Positions 49,633-60,081 of a stretch of DNA of 64,000 nt are shown here, in pieces. Both the position numbers and the translations under genes were made by a program. Under the pieces are notes generated by a model. That model was given only the letters and a program-made list of their open reading frames with translations, was not told the DNA's origin and did no database searches. Numbering within the stretch: position 1 is the first letter of the stretch; the number at the start of each line of letters is the position of its first letter. The stretch lies in contig CALSPD010000018.1 of assembly GCA_943788145.1 (NCBI GenBank), positions 62,001-126,000 on the forward strand, read 5' to 3'. Source of the DNA: an uncultured Flavobacteriales bacterium (GTDB taxonomy: Bacteria; Bacteroidota; Bacteroidia; Flavobacteriales_G; Salibacteraceae).

Positions 49633-49851
49633 ATGGCAAAACAAGCTTCAATAGAGCAGGACGGAACCATTACGGAGGCATTGTCAAACGCAATGTTTCG
49701 CGTGGAGCTAGAGAATGGGCACGTAATTACGGCTCATATTTCTGGAAAGATGCGCATGCATTATATTAAGATTTTACCGGGAGATAAGGTTAAGGTAGAA
49801 ATGTCGCCTTATGATTTGTCAAAAGGAAGAATAACGTATAGATATAAATAA
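49633..49851 (+). CDS. infA: Translation initiation factor IF-1
   Basis: A 72-residue OB-fold protein. [40 protein letters not shown] and KGRITYRYK are invariant features. Confidence 0.98.
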   Translation: MAKQASIEQDGTITEALSNAMFRVELENGHVITAHISGKMRMHYIKILPGDKVKVEMSPYDLSKGRITYRYK

Positions 49852-49859
49852 ACTGGATC

Positions 49860-49976
49860 ATGAAAATCAGAGCATCCGTAAAGAAAAGGTCAGCTGATGA
49901 CAAAATTGTGAAACGTAAGGGACGCGTTTACGTCATCAATAAGAAGAATCCAAAACATAAACAACGACAGGGTTAA
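49860..49976 (+). CDS. rpmJ: 50S ribosomal protein L36, cysteine-free
   Basis: A 38-residue gene. It starts [20 protein letters not shown] and ends NPKHKQRQG. The four zinc ligands of classic L36 (three Cys and one His) are lost; there is no Cys at all. This is the zinc-independent form. It lies 8 bp after infA and 11 bp before rpsM, the standard place. Confidence 0.95.
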   Translation: MKIRASVKKRSADDKIVKRKGRVYVINKKNPKHKQRQG

Positions 49977-49987
49977 ATAATTAAGAT

Positions 49988-50365
49988 ATGGCTCGTATAG
50001 CAGGTATAGACTTACCAAGAAATAAAAGAGGAGAAATAGGGTTAACCTATATTTTCGGAATCGGTCGTTCACGCGCCCAAGAGGTACTTACGAAGTGTGA
50101 GGTGTCCTTGGATAAAAAGGTGTCTGATTGGAATGATGATGAGCTTGCTGCCATTCGACAGTATCTGAATGACCATTTTAAGACTGAAGGCGCATTACGT
50201 TCGGAAATTCAATTGAACATCAAAAGAATGATGGACATTGGATGCTATAGAGGTGTTCGTCACAGGTCAGGGCTTCCGTTAAGAGGTCAACGAACCAAAA
50301 ACAACAGCCGAACTAGAAAAGGTAAAAGAAAGACTGTTGCTAACAAGAAGAAGGCAACTAAATAA
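49988..50365 (+). CDS. rpsM: 30S ribosomal protein S13
   Basis: A 125-residue head protein of the small subunit. [40 protein letters not shown] and the basic tail are typical. Confidence 0.98.
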   Translation: MARIAGIDLPRNKRGEIGLTYIFGIGRSRAQEVLTKCEVSLDKKVSDWNDDELAAIRQYLNDHFKTEGALRSEIQLNIKRMMDIGCYRGVRHRSGLPLRGQRTKNNSRTRKGKRKTVANKKKATK

Positions 50366-50391
50366 TCGATAACTAATAGAACACGTTTTCC

Positions 50392-50775
50392 ATGGCGAAG
50401 ACTCAGACAAAAAAGAAGAAAGTAAAAGTTGATTCAGTGGGCGAAGCCCATATTCACGCATCGTTTAACAATATTATTATATCGTTGACAAATGTGAATG
50501 GAGATGTAATCTCTTGGTCGACAGCAGGTAAAATGGGCTTTAGGGGTTCTAAAAAGAACACTCCCTATGCAGCTCAAATGGCCGCTTCAGATTGCGCTAA
50601 AGTAGCTCATGATGCAGGTTTACGTAAAGTTAAAGTTTTCGTAAAGGGCCCTGGTTCTGGACGTGAAAGTGCGATACGTAGTCTAGCAAATAGTGGTATC
50701 GAGGTATCCGAAATCGTTGATGTGACTCCTATGCCGCATAACGGATGCCGACCTCCTAAAAGAAGAAGAGTATAA
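50392..50775 (+). CDS. rpsK: 30S ribosomal protein S11
   Basis: A 127-residue platform protein. [35 protein letters not shown] and [18 protein letters not shown] are family marks. Confidence 0.98.
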   Translation: MAKTQTKKKKVKVDSVGEAHIHASFNNIIISLTNVNGDVISWSTAGKMGFRGSKKNTPYAAQMAASDCAKVAHDAGLRKVKVFVKGPGSGRESAIRSLANSGIEVSEIVDVTPMPHNGCRPPKRRRV

Positions 50776-50795
50776 TATTATAGTTAAGAGAAAGA

Positions 50796-51404
50796 ATGGC
50801 AAGATATACAGGACCCAAGTCTAGAATCGCCAGAAGATTTCGTGATCCAATTTTTGGACCGGACAAGGCATTGGAGCGTAAAAATTACGGACCAGGTCAG
50901 CATGGACCCAATAAGCGAAGAATGAAGCAATCTGAATATTCTGTTCAGCTTCAAGAAAAGCAAAAGGCGAAATACACATACGGCATACTAGAAAGACAAT
51001 TCTCAAACCTTTTCAAAGAGGCTAGTAGAAGAAAAGGAATTACAGGTGAAACGCTTTTGATCCTTTGTGAGTCTAGATTGGATAATACCGTTTACAGATT
51101 AGGCATTTCTCCTACAAGGAGTGGAGCACGTCAGTTGGTAGGACACAGACATATTACTGTGAATGGCGGGATAGTTAATATTCCTTCGTACCAATTACGA
51201 CCTGGAGATAAGGTTGCCGTGCGTGAGAAATCCAAGTCTTTGGAAGCTATTGCCAACTCAGTGGCAGGAAGTTCAATTAAGAGTTATCCTTGGCTTGATT
51301 TCGATAAGAATGCGCTAAGCGGAACTTTTATTGTGGCACCATCGCGAGATCAGATTCCGGAGAATATCCGAGAGCAATTGATCGTAGAACTTTACTCTAA
51401 ATAA
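50796..51404 (+). CDS. rpsD: 30S ribosomal protein S4
   Basis: A 202-residue primary 16S rRNA-binding protein. The N terminus has no zinc-binding Cys cluster; [20 protein letters not shown] and the S4 domain [20 protein letters not shown] are clear. In E. coli S4 regulates the alpha operon; no such control is visible here. Confidence 0.98.
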   Translation: MARYTGPKSRIARRFRDPIFGPDKALERKNYGPGQHGPNKRRMKQSEYSVQLQEKQKAKYTYGILERQFSNLFKEASRRKGITGETLLILCESRLDNTVYRLGISPTRSGARQLVGHRHITVNGGIVNIPSYQLRPGDKVAVREKSKSLEAIANSVAGSSIKSYPWLDFDKNALSGTFIVAPSRDQIPENIREQLIVELYSK

Positions 51405-51507
51405 AACATAACAACAATCATTGGATATAGGCAGAAATGTTTAAACACCCTTCTTCAAGTATTTAAACGAAGACACTTTATTCCAATCAAAACTGAAGAA
51501 AAATAAT

Positions 51508-52500
51508 ATGGCAATTTTAGATTTTCAAAGACCTGACAAGGTCATAATGATTCAGGCGGATGACTTTAAAGGTCAATTCGAATTCCGACCTCTAGAACCT
51601 GGATATGGCATCACCATTGGTAACGCATTAAGAAGAATTCTTCTGTCGTCATTGGAAGGGTTTGCGATAACAGCTATTAGAATCGAAGGCGTTGATCATG
51701 AATTTAGCACTATTAAAGGTGTTATTGAAGACGTTACTGAAATGGTTCTAAACCTGAAAGAGGTGCGGTTTAAGCAACAAATAAAGGAGGAAGAAACAGA
51801 GAAAGTAAGGATAAAAGTTAGTGGCCAGGACGCATTTAAAGCTGGTGACATCGGAAAATTCACTAGTTCGTTTCAAGTACTAAATCCAGATCACATTATC
51901 TGTAATATGGATAAGTCAGTGACGTTAGAAATGGAAATTTCTATTGGAAAAGGTAGAGGTTATGTTCCTTCCGAGGAGAATAAAACTGCAAATGCCGCAT
52001 TAGGTACAGTTTTCTTAGATTCAGTTTTTACCCCAATTCGAAATGTTCGTTATACGATTGAAAACTATCGGGTTGAGCAGAAGACGGATTATGAAAAATT
52101 GATCTTTGATATTGATACTGATGGATCTATCCATCCAAAAGATGCACTAAAGGAAGCAGCTAAGATTTTAATCCATCACTTTATGCTTTTCTCTGATGAG
52201 CGAATCACATTGGATCAGGTTGAGAAGAAGGCTGAGGAAGAATTGGACGAGAACACGTTGCACATGCGTCAACTATTGAAGACTAAGCTTGTGGACATGG
52301 ATCTTTCAGTGAGAGCACTAAACTGCTTAAAAGCAGCAGACGTTGAAACATTGGGTGACCTTGTAACATACGAAAAGAACGACTTACTTAAATTTAGAAA
52401 CTTCGGTAAGAAGTCATTGACTGAGCTAGAGGATCTGGTTCAAGTTAAAGGTCTAAATTTCGGAATGAACGTTGGGAAATATCTAGCAGAAAAAGAATAA
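51508..52500 (+). CDS. rpoA: RNA polymerase subunit alpha
   Basis: A 330-residue subunit. The N-terminal assembly domain has [20 protein letters not shown]; the C-terminal domain has [19 protein letters not shown] and [16 protein letters not shown], which bind DNA and activators. A 103-bp gap before it (51405-51507) holds no gene. Confidence 0.98.
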   Translation: MAILDFQRPDKVIMIQADDFKGQFEFRPLEPGYGITIGNALRRILLSSLEGFAITAIRIEGVDHEFSTIKGVIEDVTEMVLNLKEVRFKQQIKEEETEKVRIKVSGQDAFKAGDIGKFTSSFQVLNPDHIICNMDKSVTLEMEISIGKGRGYVPSEENKTANAALGTVFLDSVFTPIRNVRYTIENYRVEQKTDYEKLIFDIDTDGSIHPKDALKEAAKILIHHFMLFSDERITLDQVEKKAEEELDENTLHMRQLLKTKLVDMDLSVRALNCLKAADVETLGDLVTYEKNDLLKFRNFGKKSLTELEDLVQVKGLNFGMNVGKYLAEKE

Positions 52501-52522
52501 GAATCGCTTCATTAATTGAGCA

Positions 52523-53095
52523 ATGAGACATCAGAATAAAATCAATCAACTCGGTCGAACGTCATCACACAGAAGTGCGATGTTATCAAATATGGCTTCT
52601 TCGTTAATAGAGCATAAACGTATAACAACGACCTTGGCTAAAGCAAAGGCGCTGCGCGGATATGTGGAGCCCTTGATCACTAAATCGAAAGAGGATACAA
52701 CACATTCAAGAAGAATGGTTTTTCGTAAGCTGCAAAATAAAGATGCGGTATCGGAATTGTTCCGAGAGGTTGCTCCTAAAATTGCGGATCGACCAGGTGG
52801 GTATACCCGAATCATTAAGATCGGCTTTCGTCAAGGCGATGCTGCTGAGATGTGTATGATTGAACTTGTCGATTTTAATTCTGTTTACGTTACGGATAAG
52901 AAGGCAGCTGACGCGAAAAAGACAAGACGATCGAGAAGAGGAACTGCAGCTCCAAAGAAAGAGGCTGCACCTGCTCAAGAGGCGAAAGTTAGCAAAGAAG
53001 CTAATCAAGTTGTAGATGAAGCGCCAAAGGCAGAGTCAATAGATGAAGCTGATGCAGGAACAGACACAGAAACAAAAAAAGATTCAAACGAATAA
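52523..53095 (+). CDS. rplQ: 50S ribosomal protein L17 with long acidic tail
   Basis: A 190-residue protein. Residues 1-125 are the L17 core ([20 protein letters not shown], then [19 protein letters not shown]). From about 128 to 190 it carries a low-complexity tail, first basic ([16 protein letters not shown]) and then Ala/Glu/Asp-rich, that E. coli L17 does not have. Such tails are usual in Bacteroidota. Last gene of the superoperon; a strong terminator follows. Confidence 0.97.
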   Translation: MRHQNKINQLGRTSSHRSAMLSNMASSLIEHKRITTTLAKAKALRGYVEPLITKSKEDTTHSRRMVFRKLQNKDAVSELFREVAPKIADRPGGYTRIIKIGFRQGDAAEMCMIELVDFNSVYVTDKKAADAKKTRRSRRGTAAPKKEAAPAQEAKVSKEANQVVDEAPKAESIDEADAGTDTETKKDSNE

Positions 53096-53116
53096 ATGAA
53101 TCAACAATTGTGAAAA

Positions 53117-53155
53117 TAAAAAGAGGATAAGTTTTAAACTTATCCTCTTTTTTTT
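53117..53155 (+). terminator. Terminator of the ribosomal superoperon
   Basis: An 11-bp perfect stem, AAGAGGATAAG (53121-53131) with CTTATCCTCTT (53139-53149), followed by eight or more T. It lies 25 bp after the rplQ stop. Confidence 0.93.
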
Positions 53156-53179
53156 GGACTAAACTCAGAATATTGCAGC

Positions 53180-54289
53180 ATGAAATATGAAACTGGACTG
53201 AAGGCAATTCTACTTTTAGAAGATGGAACTCACTTCTTTGGAAAGGCCGCTGGAAAGATTGGTACAACTACTGGTGAGATTGCCTTTAACACGGGGATGT
53301 CGGGATATCAAGAAATATTTACGGATCCGTCCTATTACGGCCAAATCCTACTCATGACTCCTTCCCATATTGGAAACTATGGAATCCATGAGGATGAAGT
53401 GGAATCGGATTCAATTAAAATTGCTGGGCTGGTTTGTAAAAAATTCTCACCTATCTATTCTCGCCCTTCCGCTAATCAAGGAATTCAAGAATATTTTGAA
53501 AACCAAAACTTAGTTGGAATCTCAGATGTGGATACTCGATCAATAGTTCGACATATTCGTGATAAGGGAGCCATGAATGCTATAATATCCAGTGAAAATC
53601 TGGACATAGCCCAATTGTCCGATCAACTCAAAAAGGTTCCTTCTATGGAAGGGTTAGAACTTTCTTCTAAAGTTTGCACATCCAGCGCTTACGAAATGGG
53701 TAGTCCAAATTCCTTAAGGCGCATCGCACTTATTGATTTTGGTGTAAAAAAGAATATCGTACGTTGCTTGAACGAACGTGAGAGTCTAGTAAAAGTCTTC
53801 TCCATGCATACGAGTTTAGATGATGTTCTTGAATGGAATCCGGATGGAATTATGCTTAGCAATGGTCCTGGTGATCCTTCGGCAATGGAAGACTCAGTTA
53901 ATTTGATAAAACAAATTGTAGAGACCGGAATTCCAACTTTTGGTATTTGTTTGGGACATCAACTACTAGCCATAGCAAGTGGGTTGAGTACATATAAAAT
54001 GCACAATGGTCATAGGGGAATAAATCACCCCGTCAAGAACTTGAGAACAGGGAAATGTGAAATCACATCCCAAAATCATGGATTTGTTGTGAATCGTGAA
54101 GAAGCAGAAAAGCGTGATGATGTCGAGGTTACGCATATTCACTTAAATGATGACACGCTAGCGGGAATTCGCTTGAAAAACAAGCCTGTCTTTTCTGTCC
54201 AGTTTCACCCCGAATCATCTGCTGGTCCAAATGATTCGCGCTATTTATTCGATGAGTTTATCGCGCTAATTGATGAGAATAAAAACTAA
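53180..54289 (+). CDS. carA: Carbamoyl-phosphate synthase small chain
   Basis: A 369-residue glutaminase subunit that feeds ammonia to CarB for arginine and pyrimidine synthesis. The N-terminal half has GEIAFNTGMSGYQEIFTDPS; the C-terminal class I amidotransferase has the nucleophile Cys at about 256 in FGICLGHQLLA and the His/Glu pair in FHPESSAGPND. carB is not in the window. It lies just after the superoperon terminator. Confidence 0.97.
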   Translation: MKYETGLKAILLLEDGTHFFGKAAGKIGTTTGEIAFNTGMSGYQEIFTDPSYYGQILLMTPSHIGNYGIHEDEVESDSIKIAGLVCKKFSPIYSRPSANQGIQEYFENQNLVGISDVDTRSIVRHIRDKGAMNAIISSENLDIAQLSDQLKKVPSMEGLELSSKVCTSSAYEMGSPNSLRRIALIDFGVKKNIVRCLNERESLVKVFSMHTSLDDVLEWNPDGIMLSNGPGDPSAMEDSVNLIKQIVETGIPTFGICLGHQLLAIASGLSTYKMHNGHRGINHPVKNLRTGKCEITSQNHGFVVNREEAEKRDDVEVTHIHLNDDTLAGIRLKNKPVFSVQFHPESSAGPNDSRYLFDEFIALIDENKN

Positions 54290-54296
54290 TTTCTAA

Positions 54297-55592
<1,296 letters not shown>

Positions 55593-55602
55593 TTTAAGGC
55601 AC

Positions 55603-55633
55603 TTGTAACTAAATGAGTTGTGGAGTATTTTCG
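55603..55633 (+). promoter_or_regulatory. Promoter of citrate synthase gene
   Basis: TTG at 55603-55605, a 20-bp spacer and TATTTTCG at 55626-55633 fit the Bacteroidota consensus apart from one base. It gives a leader of about 40 nt before the ATG at 55679. Confidence 0.6.
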
Positions 55634-55678
55634 CAGCAGTCAGAATAGAAATTTAATTAAGAAGAAAAGTAAGAGAAG

Positions 55679-56953
55679 ATGTCAGATTATGCAGAACTAA
55701 ACTACAATGGCAAATCATATAAGCTGCCAATTGTGGAGGGAACGGAAAACGAGAAAGCTATTGATATATCCAAGCTGCGAGGCGAGTCTGGACTCATCAC
55801 AATTGACCCTGGATATAAAAACACAGGTTCAACAACCAGTGCAATTACTTTCCTTGACGGAGAAGAAGGGATACTCAGGTATCGTGGATATCCAATAGAA
55901 CAATTAGCTGAGCGATCAACCTTCCTTGAAGTAGCATATCTCATTATTTATGGGGATCTTCCATCGAAAGATGAGCTTGAGCGATGGACAACAGACATTA
56001 CTTACCATACACTTATTCATGAAGATTTTAAAGTGCTTTTGGAAGGATTTCCTTCAAATGCGCATCCTATGGGTGTCTTGTCTTCATTAGTTACAGCGCT
56101 AACAGCTTTTTATCCTGACTCAATTGATCCTGTTCGTTCTGCAGATGAGGTAAGAATAAGCATCGTGCGTTTACTCGCAAAGCTTCCTACACTTGCAGCA
56201 TGGGCTTATAAGAATGAAATCGGACAACCGTTGGTTTATCCGAAAAACAACCTTGATTATTGCGAGAATTTCCTCAGAATGATGTTCGCAACACCGGCTG
56301 AAGATTTTATTCCGGACCCAATTGTGGCGAAGGCACTAAACACGTTGTTGATTTTACATGCTGATCATGAGCAAAACTGTTCTACTAGTACAGTTAGAAT
56401 TGTTGGTTCTTCGCATGCTAGCCTTTATGCTTCAGTTTCTGCTGGAATTAATGCACTTTGGGGGCCACTACATGGAGGAGCAAATCAGGCTGTAATCGAA
56501 ATGTTAGAAGCAATTCGTGCAGACGGAGGCGATGCAGATAAATATTTAGATAAAGCAAAGGATAAGGATGATCCATTTAGATTGATGGGTTTTGGCCACA
56601 GAGTATATAAGAATTTTGATCCTAGAGCTCGAATTATTAAGAAGGCCGCAGATGATGTGTTAAGCAAACTTGGTGTTAAAGATCCGGTTCTCGCGATAGC
56701 TAAGAAATTAGAAGAGGCTGCCCTCAATGATCCATATTTTGTTGAACGAAAGCTTTATCCAAATGTTGATTTCTATTCTGGAATCATCTATCGAGCTCTT
56801 GGTATTCCGACTAACATGTTCACGGTAATGTTTGCTTTAGGTCGACTTCCAGGATGGGTTGGTCAATGGAAAGAAATGCGAGAGAATAACGAACCTATTG
56901 GTCGTCCTCGACAAGTATATACTGGGGAAACAGAACGAGACTATCCAGGATAA
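55679..56953 (+). CDS. gltA: Citrate synthase
   Basis: A 424-residue type II-like enzyme joining oxaloacetate and acetyl-CoA. The N-terminal small domain with GLITIDPGYKNTGS is the form seen in Gram-negative hexameric enzymes; catalytic residues are in HADHEQNCSTSTVR, GPLHGGANQAVIEML and GFGHRVYKNFDPRA (two His), with the later catalytic Asp in the NVDFYSGI segment. It has its own promoter and terminator. Confidence 0.97.
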   Translation: MSDYAELNYNGKSYKLPIVEGTENEKAIDISKLRGESGLITIDPGYKNTGSTTSAITFLDGEEGILRYRGYPIEQLAERSTFLEVAYLIIYGDLPSKDELERWTTDITYHTLIHEDFKVLLEGFPSNAHPMGVLSSLVTALTAFYPDSIDPVRSADEVRISIVRLLAKLPTLAAWAYKNEIGQPLVYPKNNLDYCENFLRMMFATPAEDFIPDPIVAKALNTLLILHADHEQNCSTSTVRIVGSSHASLYASVSAGINALWGPLHGGANQAVIEMLEAIRADGGDADKYLDKAKDKDDPFRLMGFGHRVYKNFDPRARIIKKAADDVLSKLGVKDPVLAIAKKLEEAALNDPYFVERKLYPNVDFYSGIIYRALGIPTNMFTVMFALGRLPGWVGQWKEMRENNEPIGRPRQVYTGETERDYPG

Positions 56954-56969
56954 TTACTCACATTGAATA

Positions 56970-57003
56970 ATAAAGGCGTGCACCTAATGCACGCCTTTTT
57001 TTT
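56970..57003 (+). terminator. Terminator of citrate synthase gene
   Basis: An 11-bp stem AAAGGCGTGCA (56972-56982) with its complement at 56988-56998, loop CCTAA, then a T run of about eight. Confidence 0.93.
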
Positions 57004-57025
57004 GTTGTTTAGAAATATTGGAATG

Positions 57026-57064
57026 AAAAAGGCCGGATTTAGTATTTGCTAAATCCGGCCTTTT
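57026..57064 (-). terminator. Terminator of the NIF3-zinc ribbon operon
   Basis: A 12-bp stem GGCCGGATTTAG (57031-57042) with its complement at 57049-57060, extended by A/T pairs; the minus strand ends in a T run. It may act on both strands. Confidence 0.88.
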
Positions 57065-57083
57065 CCTATAATTATTTACGAGC

Positions 57084-57881
57084 CTAGTCCATCATCGCCT
57101 TTTGCGTGATATCCTTTAGCTTTTCTGTTTCTTCAAGAGCTAACTCTAAATCAACCAAAAGTCTTCCACTGTGTTCATCTGTAATGATTTTCTTTCGAGC
57201 CGCGATGTCTAATTGACGCTGAGGTGGAATTTTAATGAATGATCCTCCCGAAGAGCCTCGCTCAACTGGTACTACAGCTAATCCGTTCTTAACGCTTTCT
57301 CTAATACGCTTATAAGCATTAAGCAATCGTTCCTCTATTTGTGAAGCAGCTTCCTGAGAAGCTTTTTCAAGTGCCTTCTCTTCTTTTTCAGTTTCCTTGA
57401 TTATGCCGTTTAGTTCATTGTTCTTATGATCTAAATCTTTTTTTCGCTCATTCAAGTTTTCAGTCGCTCCAGCCATTACTTCTTTCTTCTGGATAATCTG
57501 TGCTTGAAATTCATTGAGTCTCTTTTCAGAAAGCTGAATCTCTAATGACTGGAATTCAATCTCCTTTGAAAGGGAGTCAAATTCTCTATTATTTCGAACA
57601 TTCTTTTGTTGTTCTTCATACTTTTTGATCAACTCTTTGGAATCAATTATGGCGTTCTTTCGTTCGCTCACTTTGTTTTCCAGTTCTTCTAACTCGGTTT
57701 GAAGATTGTTGGATCTTGTTTCTAGACCAGCAATCTCATCTTGTAGGTCTTCAACCTCAAGTGGTAATTCGCCTCGAATTGTTCGGATTTTGTCAATAGC
57801 TGAATCAATCAACTGTAATCGGTAAAGTGCTCTGAGCTTTGCTTCTACCGTAATCTCAGTGCTCTTCTTTGCTGCTGCCAT
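57084..57881 (-). CDS. Coiled-coil protein with degenerate zinc ribbon (C4-type zinc ribbon family)
   Basis: A 265-residue protein. Residues about 15-190 form a long coiled coil (KLRALYRLQLIDSAIDKIRT onward); about 200-250 match the C-terminal C4 zinc-ribbon fold of this family. All four expected Cys are replaced: the first pair reads SGGS (in ERGSSGGSFIKIPPQ) and the second pair D-E-H-S (in TDEHSGRLLVD). The fold seems kept but should not bind zinc in the usual way. The family has been linked to RNA or ribosome-related roles, unproved here. It lies 6 bp after the NIF3 gene. Confidence 0.85.
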   Translation of the reverse strand: MAAAKKSTEITVEAKLRALYRLQLIDSAIDKIRTIRGELPLEVEDLQDEIAGLETRSNNLQTELEELENKVSERKNAIIDSKELIKKYEEQQKNVRNNREFDSLSKEIEFQSLEIQLSEKRLNEFQAQIIQKKEVMAGATENLNERKKDLDHKNNELNGIIKETEKEEKALEKASQEAASQIEERLLNAYKRIRESVKNGLAVVPVERGSSGGSFIKIPPQRQLDIAARKKIITDEHSGRLLVDLELALEETEKLKDITQKAMMD

Positions 57882-57887
57882 ACTTTT

Positions 57888-58988
57888 TTATGAAATGAAA
57901 TAATGTACAGGGTTCGTATTTACCTCTGATAAAAGGACGGCAAATGTAGCATTTTTATCCTGTAGATAGTTAGCAATTAACCGAGGTGTAAATTGCTCAC
58001 TTTCAAAGTGTCCAACATCGCAAATGACCAGATTGTCGTCAGCGTCAAAAAATTCATGGTATTTAAAGTCACAAGTAATAAAAACATCCGCATGCGCGCG
58101 AATTGCTTGAGGCAGCAAAAAACTTCCCGAACCGCCACAAATGGCAACAGTTTTAATAGGTCGATTTAACAAAGCGGTGTGTCGAATACAAGGTGTTTTG
58201 AAAGTGTTGGAAATGAAGTTAAGAAAGTCCGATTCATGCATGGGGGCGGATAACTCCCCAATCATTCCACTGCCAATATTCTGATTAAGATTTTCTAATG
58301 AATAGATGTCGAATGCCACTTCTTCGTAAGGATGCGCATGTAATAATGCTTGCAGCAAAGTCTGCTTTAAATGTAGGGGAAGTATGACTTCGAGTCTTGT
58401 TTCCATCTCGGAATGATCAATACCGGGCTGACCGATAAATGGCTTTGAATCATTCGATGCCCTAAAAGTGCCCACACCTTTATGGCTAAAACTACAATGA
58501 TCATATTCGCCAATGTGTCCAGCCCCCGCATTAAAAAGAGCAGTTCTAACCGGTTCAAGATGGCCAGTTGGAACGAATGTCACTAGCTTCAATAATTGAT
58601 TTGATTTCGGAGACAGTATTCTAGTGTTTGTCAATTGCAATCGCTTGCCAATTTCAAAGTTCACTCCTGATGATATGTTGTCGAGATTGGTATGCATAGC
58701 ATATATAGCAACATTGTTTTTTATGGCATGAATCATCGTCCGTTCTACGTATGAGCTTCCAGTTAAACGCTTTAACCCACTAAAAATAATCGGGTGATGC
58801 GCTATTATAAGATTACATCCTTTCTCTATTGCCTCTAAAACAACTTTTTCGGTGCAGTCCAGTGTGACTAATGTTTTAGTTACTTCTTCATTTCGGTCAC
58901 CACATAGCAATTGAGCATTGTCATACGATTCTTGAAGTGAGGGTGGTGCCCAATTTTCTAGTATTTGTAGTACTTCGGATATTTTCAT
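57888..58988 (-). CDS. NIF3/YqfO-like dinuclear metal-centre protein
   Basis: A 366-residue cytosolic protein of the Nif3 family. Metal ligands are visible in IIAHHPIIFSGLKRL (two His), YAMHTNLDN and, near the end, DVGHFESEQF. The length includes the middle PII/CutA-like insert found in YqfO, absent from the short E. coli YbgI. Some relatives are linked to GTP cyclohydrolase I type 2 annotation, but the true substrate is uncertain. It is divergent from lpxK and precedes the zinc-ribbon gene. Confidence 0.92.
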   Translation of the reverse strand: MKISEVLQILENWAPPSLQESYDNAQLLCGDRNEEVTKTLVTLDCTEKVVLEAIEKGCNLIIAHHPIIFSGLKRLTGSSYVERTMIHAIKNNVAIYAMHTNLDNISSGVNFEIGKRLQLTNTRILSPKSNQLLKLVTFVPTGHLEPVRTALFNAGAGHIGEYDHCSFSHKGVGTFRASNDSKPFIGQPGIDHSEMETRLEVILPLHLKQTLLQALLHAHPYEEVAFDIYSLENLNQNIGSGMIGELSAPMHESDFLNFISNTFKTPCIRHTALLNRPIKTVAICGGSGSFLLPQAIRAHADVFITCDFKYHEFFDADDNLVICDVGHFESEQFTPRLIANYLQDKNATFAVLLSEVNTNPVHYFIS

Positions 58989-59031
58989 CTTGTTTTATTC
59001 GTTTAGCAAAGGAGCAGAAATTTACAGAAAC

Positions 59032-59039
59032 TACCTTTG
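59032..59039 (+). promoter_or_regulatory. Possible -7 box of lpxK
   Basis: TACCTTTG matches TAnnTTTG and lies only 4 bp before the preferred GTG start, which would make a leaderless or nearly leaderless mRNA. The -33 TTG is not found, so this is tentative. Confidence 0.35.
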
Positions 59040-59043
59040 TGCC

Positions 59044-60081
59044 GTGCGGAAACTCCTTCTACCATTTTCTTGGGTTTATTCTTTGATTACTGCCGTCAGA
59101 AATCTGCTGTTTCAAATCGTAATAATTCGGTCGGTGTCGTTTGAAATACCCTTAATCGGAATTGGAAATTTAAGGGTCGGAGGAACGGGTAAAACTCCAA
59201 TGATAGAGTACGTCATTGATCTTCTAAAGACTGAAAATAGAATCGCTACTTTAAGTCGCGGATATGGACGCAAAACAACTGGGTTTTTATTGGCGACTTC
59301 AGAATCAACAGCGAATGAAATAGGAGACGAACCGTGTCAAGTGAAACAGAAATATGAAGATATCGATGTGGCGGTATGCGCTGACCGAGTCCTCGGGGTT
59401 AAAAACCTTATTAAACACAATCCTAAATTATCCGTTGTACTTCTTGACGATGTATTTCAGCATCGTAGGATAAAACCGGGACTAATGATTCTATTAAGCG
59501 CATATGACGATTTATATGTGAATGATCACGTGTTACCGGCAGGTATGCTGCGTGAACACAAATGTGGTGCGAATCGGGCCGACATTATTGTTGTCACGAA
59601 ATGCCCAAAAAGTTTAAGTAATGATCAAAGGCGAAACGCAATGTCCTTAATAAGCCCAGCTCCCTATCAAAAGCTCTTTTTTGCTTATGAAGATTATGGG
59701 ATAGCATATTGTATCTCTTCAGGAAGGAAACTTCCCAACGAAACAAAACGGGTTATATTAGTAACAGGCATAGCTACGGTAGCAAGCATTATTGCCAAGA
59801 TTGAGGCCGATTATGAAATCATTCAACATTTTAGGTTTAATGACCATCATGTCTATACTCGAGCTGATCTCGATAAAATTTCGGCATCCTTCATTCAATA
59901 TTCAGATCCATCTTTAGCGATAATTACGACTGAGAAGGATGCAACAAGGCTTAAGAAATATATTACAGAAACCACGTTCAAGGATTTGTCTATATACGCA
60001 CTTCCCGTAAAGTTGAATTTTCAGAATTCCGATAAACCCAATTTCAATAAAGTAATTAATGAATTCGTTAGATCAAATTAA
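59044..60081 (+). CDS. lpxK: Tetraacyldisaccharide 4'-kinase LpxK
   Basis: An inner membrane kinase that phosphorylates the lipid A disaccharide at 4'. About 345 residues with an N-terminal hydrophobic anchor (about 5-30), Walker A in GIGNLRVGGTGKT, YGRKTTGF and Walker B VVLLDDVFQHRRI. I prefer GTG at 59044, which matches the family start RKLLLPFSWVYSLI; an in-frame TTG at 58990 would add 18 residues but lies upstream of the -7 box. It overlaps the next gene by 23 bp. Confidence 0.88.
   Translation: MRKLLLPFSWVYSLITAVRNLLFQIVIIRSVSFEIPLIGIGNLRVGGTGKTPMIEYVIDLLKTENRIATLSRGYGRKTTGFLLATSESTANEIGDEPCQVKQKYEDIDVAVCADRVLGVKNLIKHNPKLSVVLLDDVFQHRRIKPGLMILLSAYDDLYVNDHVLPAGMLREHKCGANRADIIVVTKCPKSLSNDQRRNAMSLISPAPYQKLFFAYEDYGIAYCISSGRKLPNETKRVILVTGIATVASIIAKIEADYEIIQHFRFNDHHVYTRADLDKISASFIQYSDPSLAIITTEKDATRLKKYITETTFKDLSIYALPVKLNFQNSDKPNFNKVINEFVRSN

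Noticed and set aside
51405..51507. Small gene or control RNA between rpsD and rpoA
   Set aside because: No useful frame or stable fold is evident; it looks like plain intergenic sequence.
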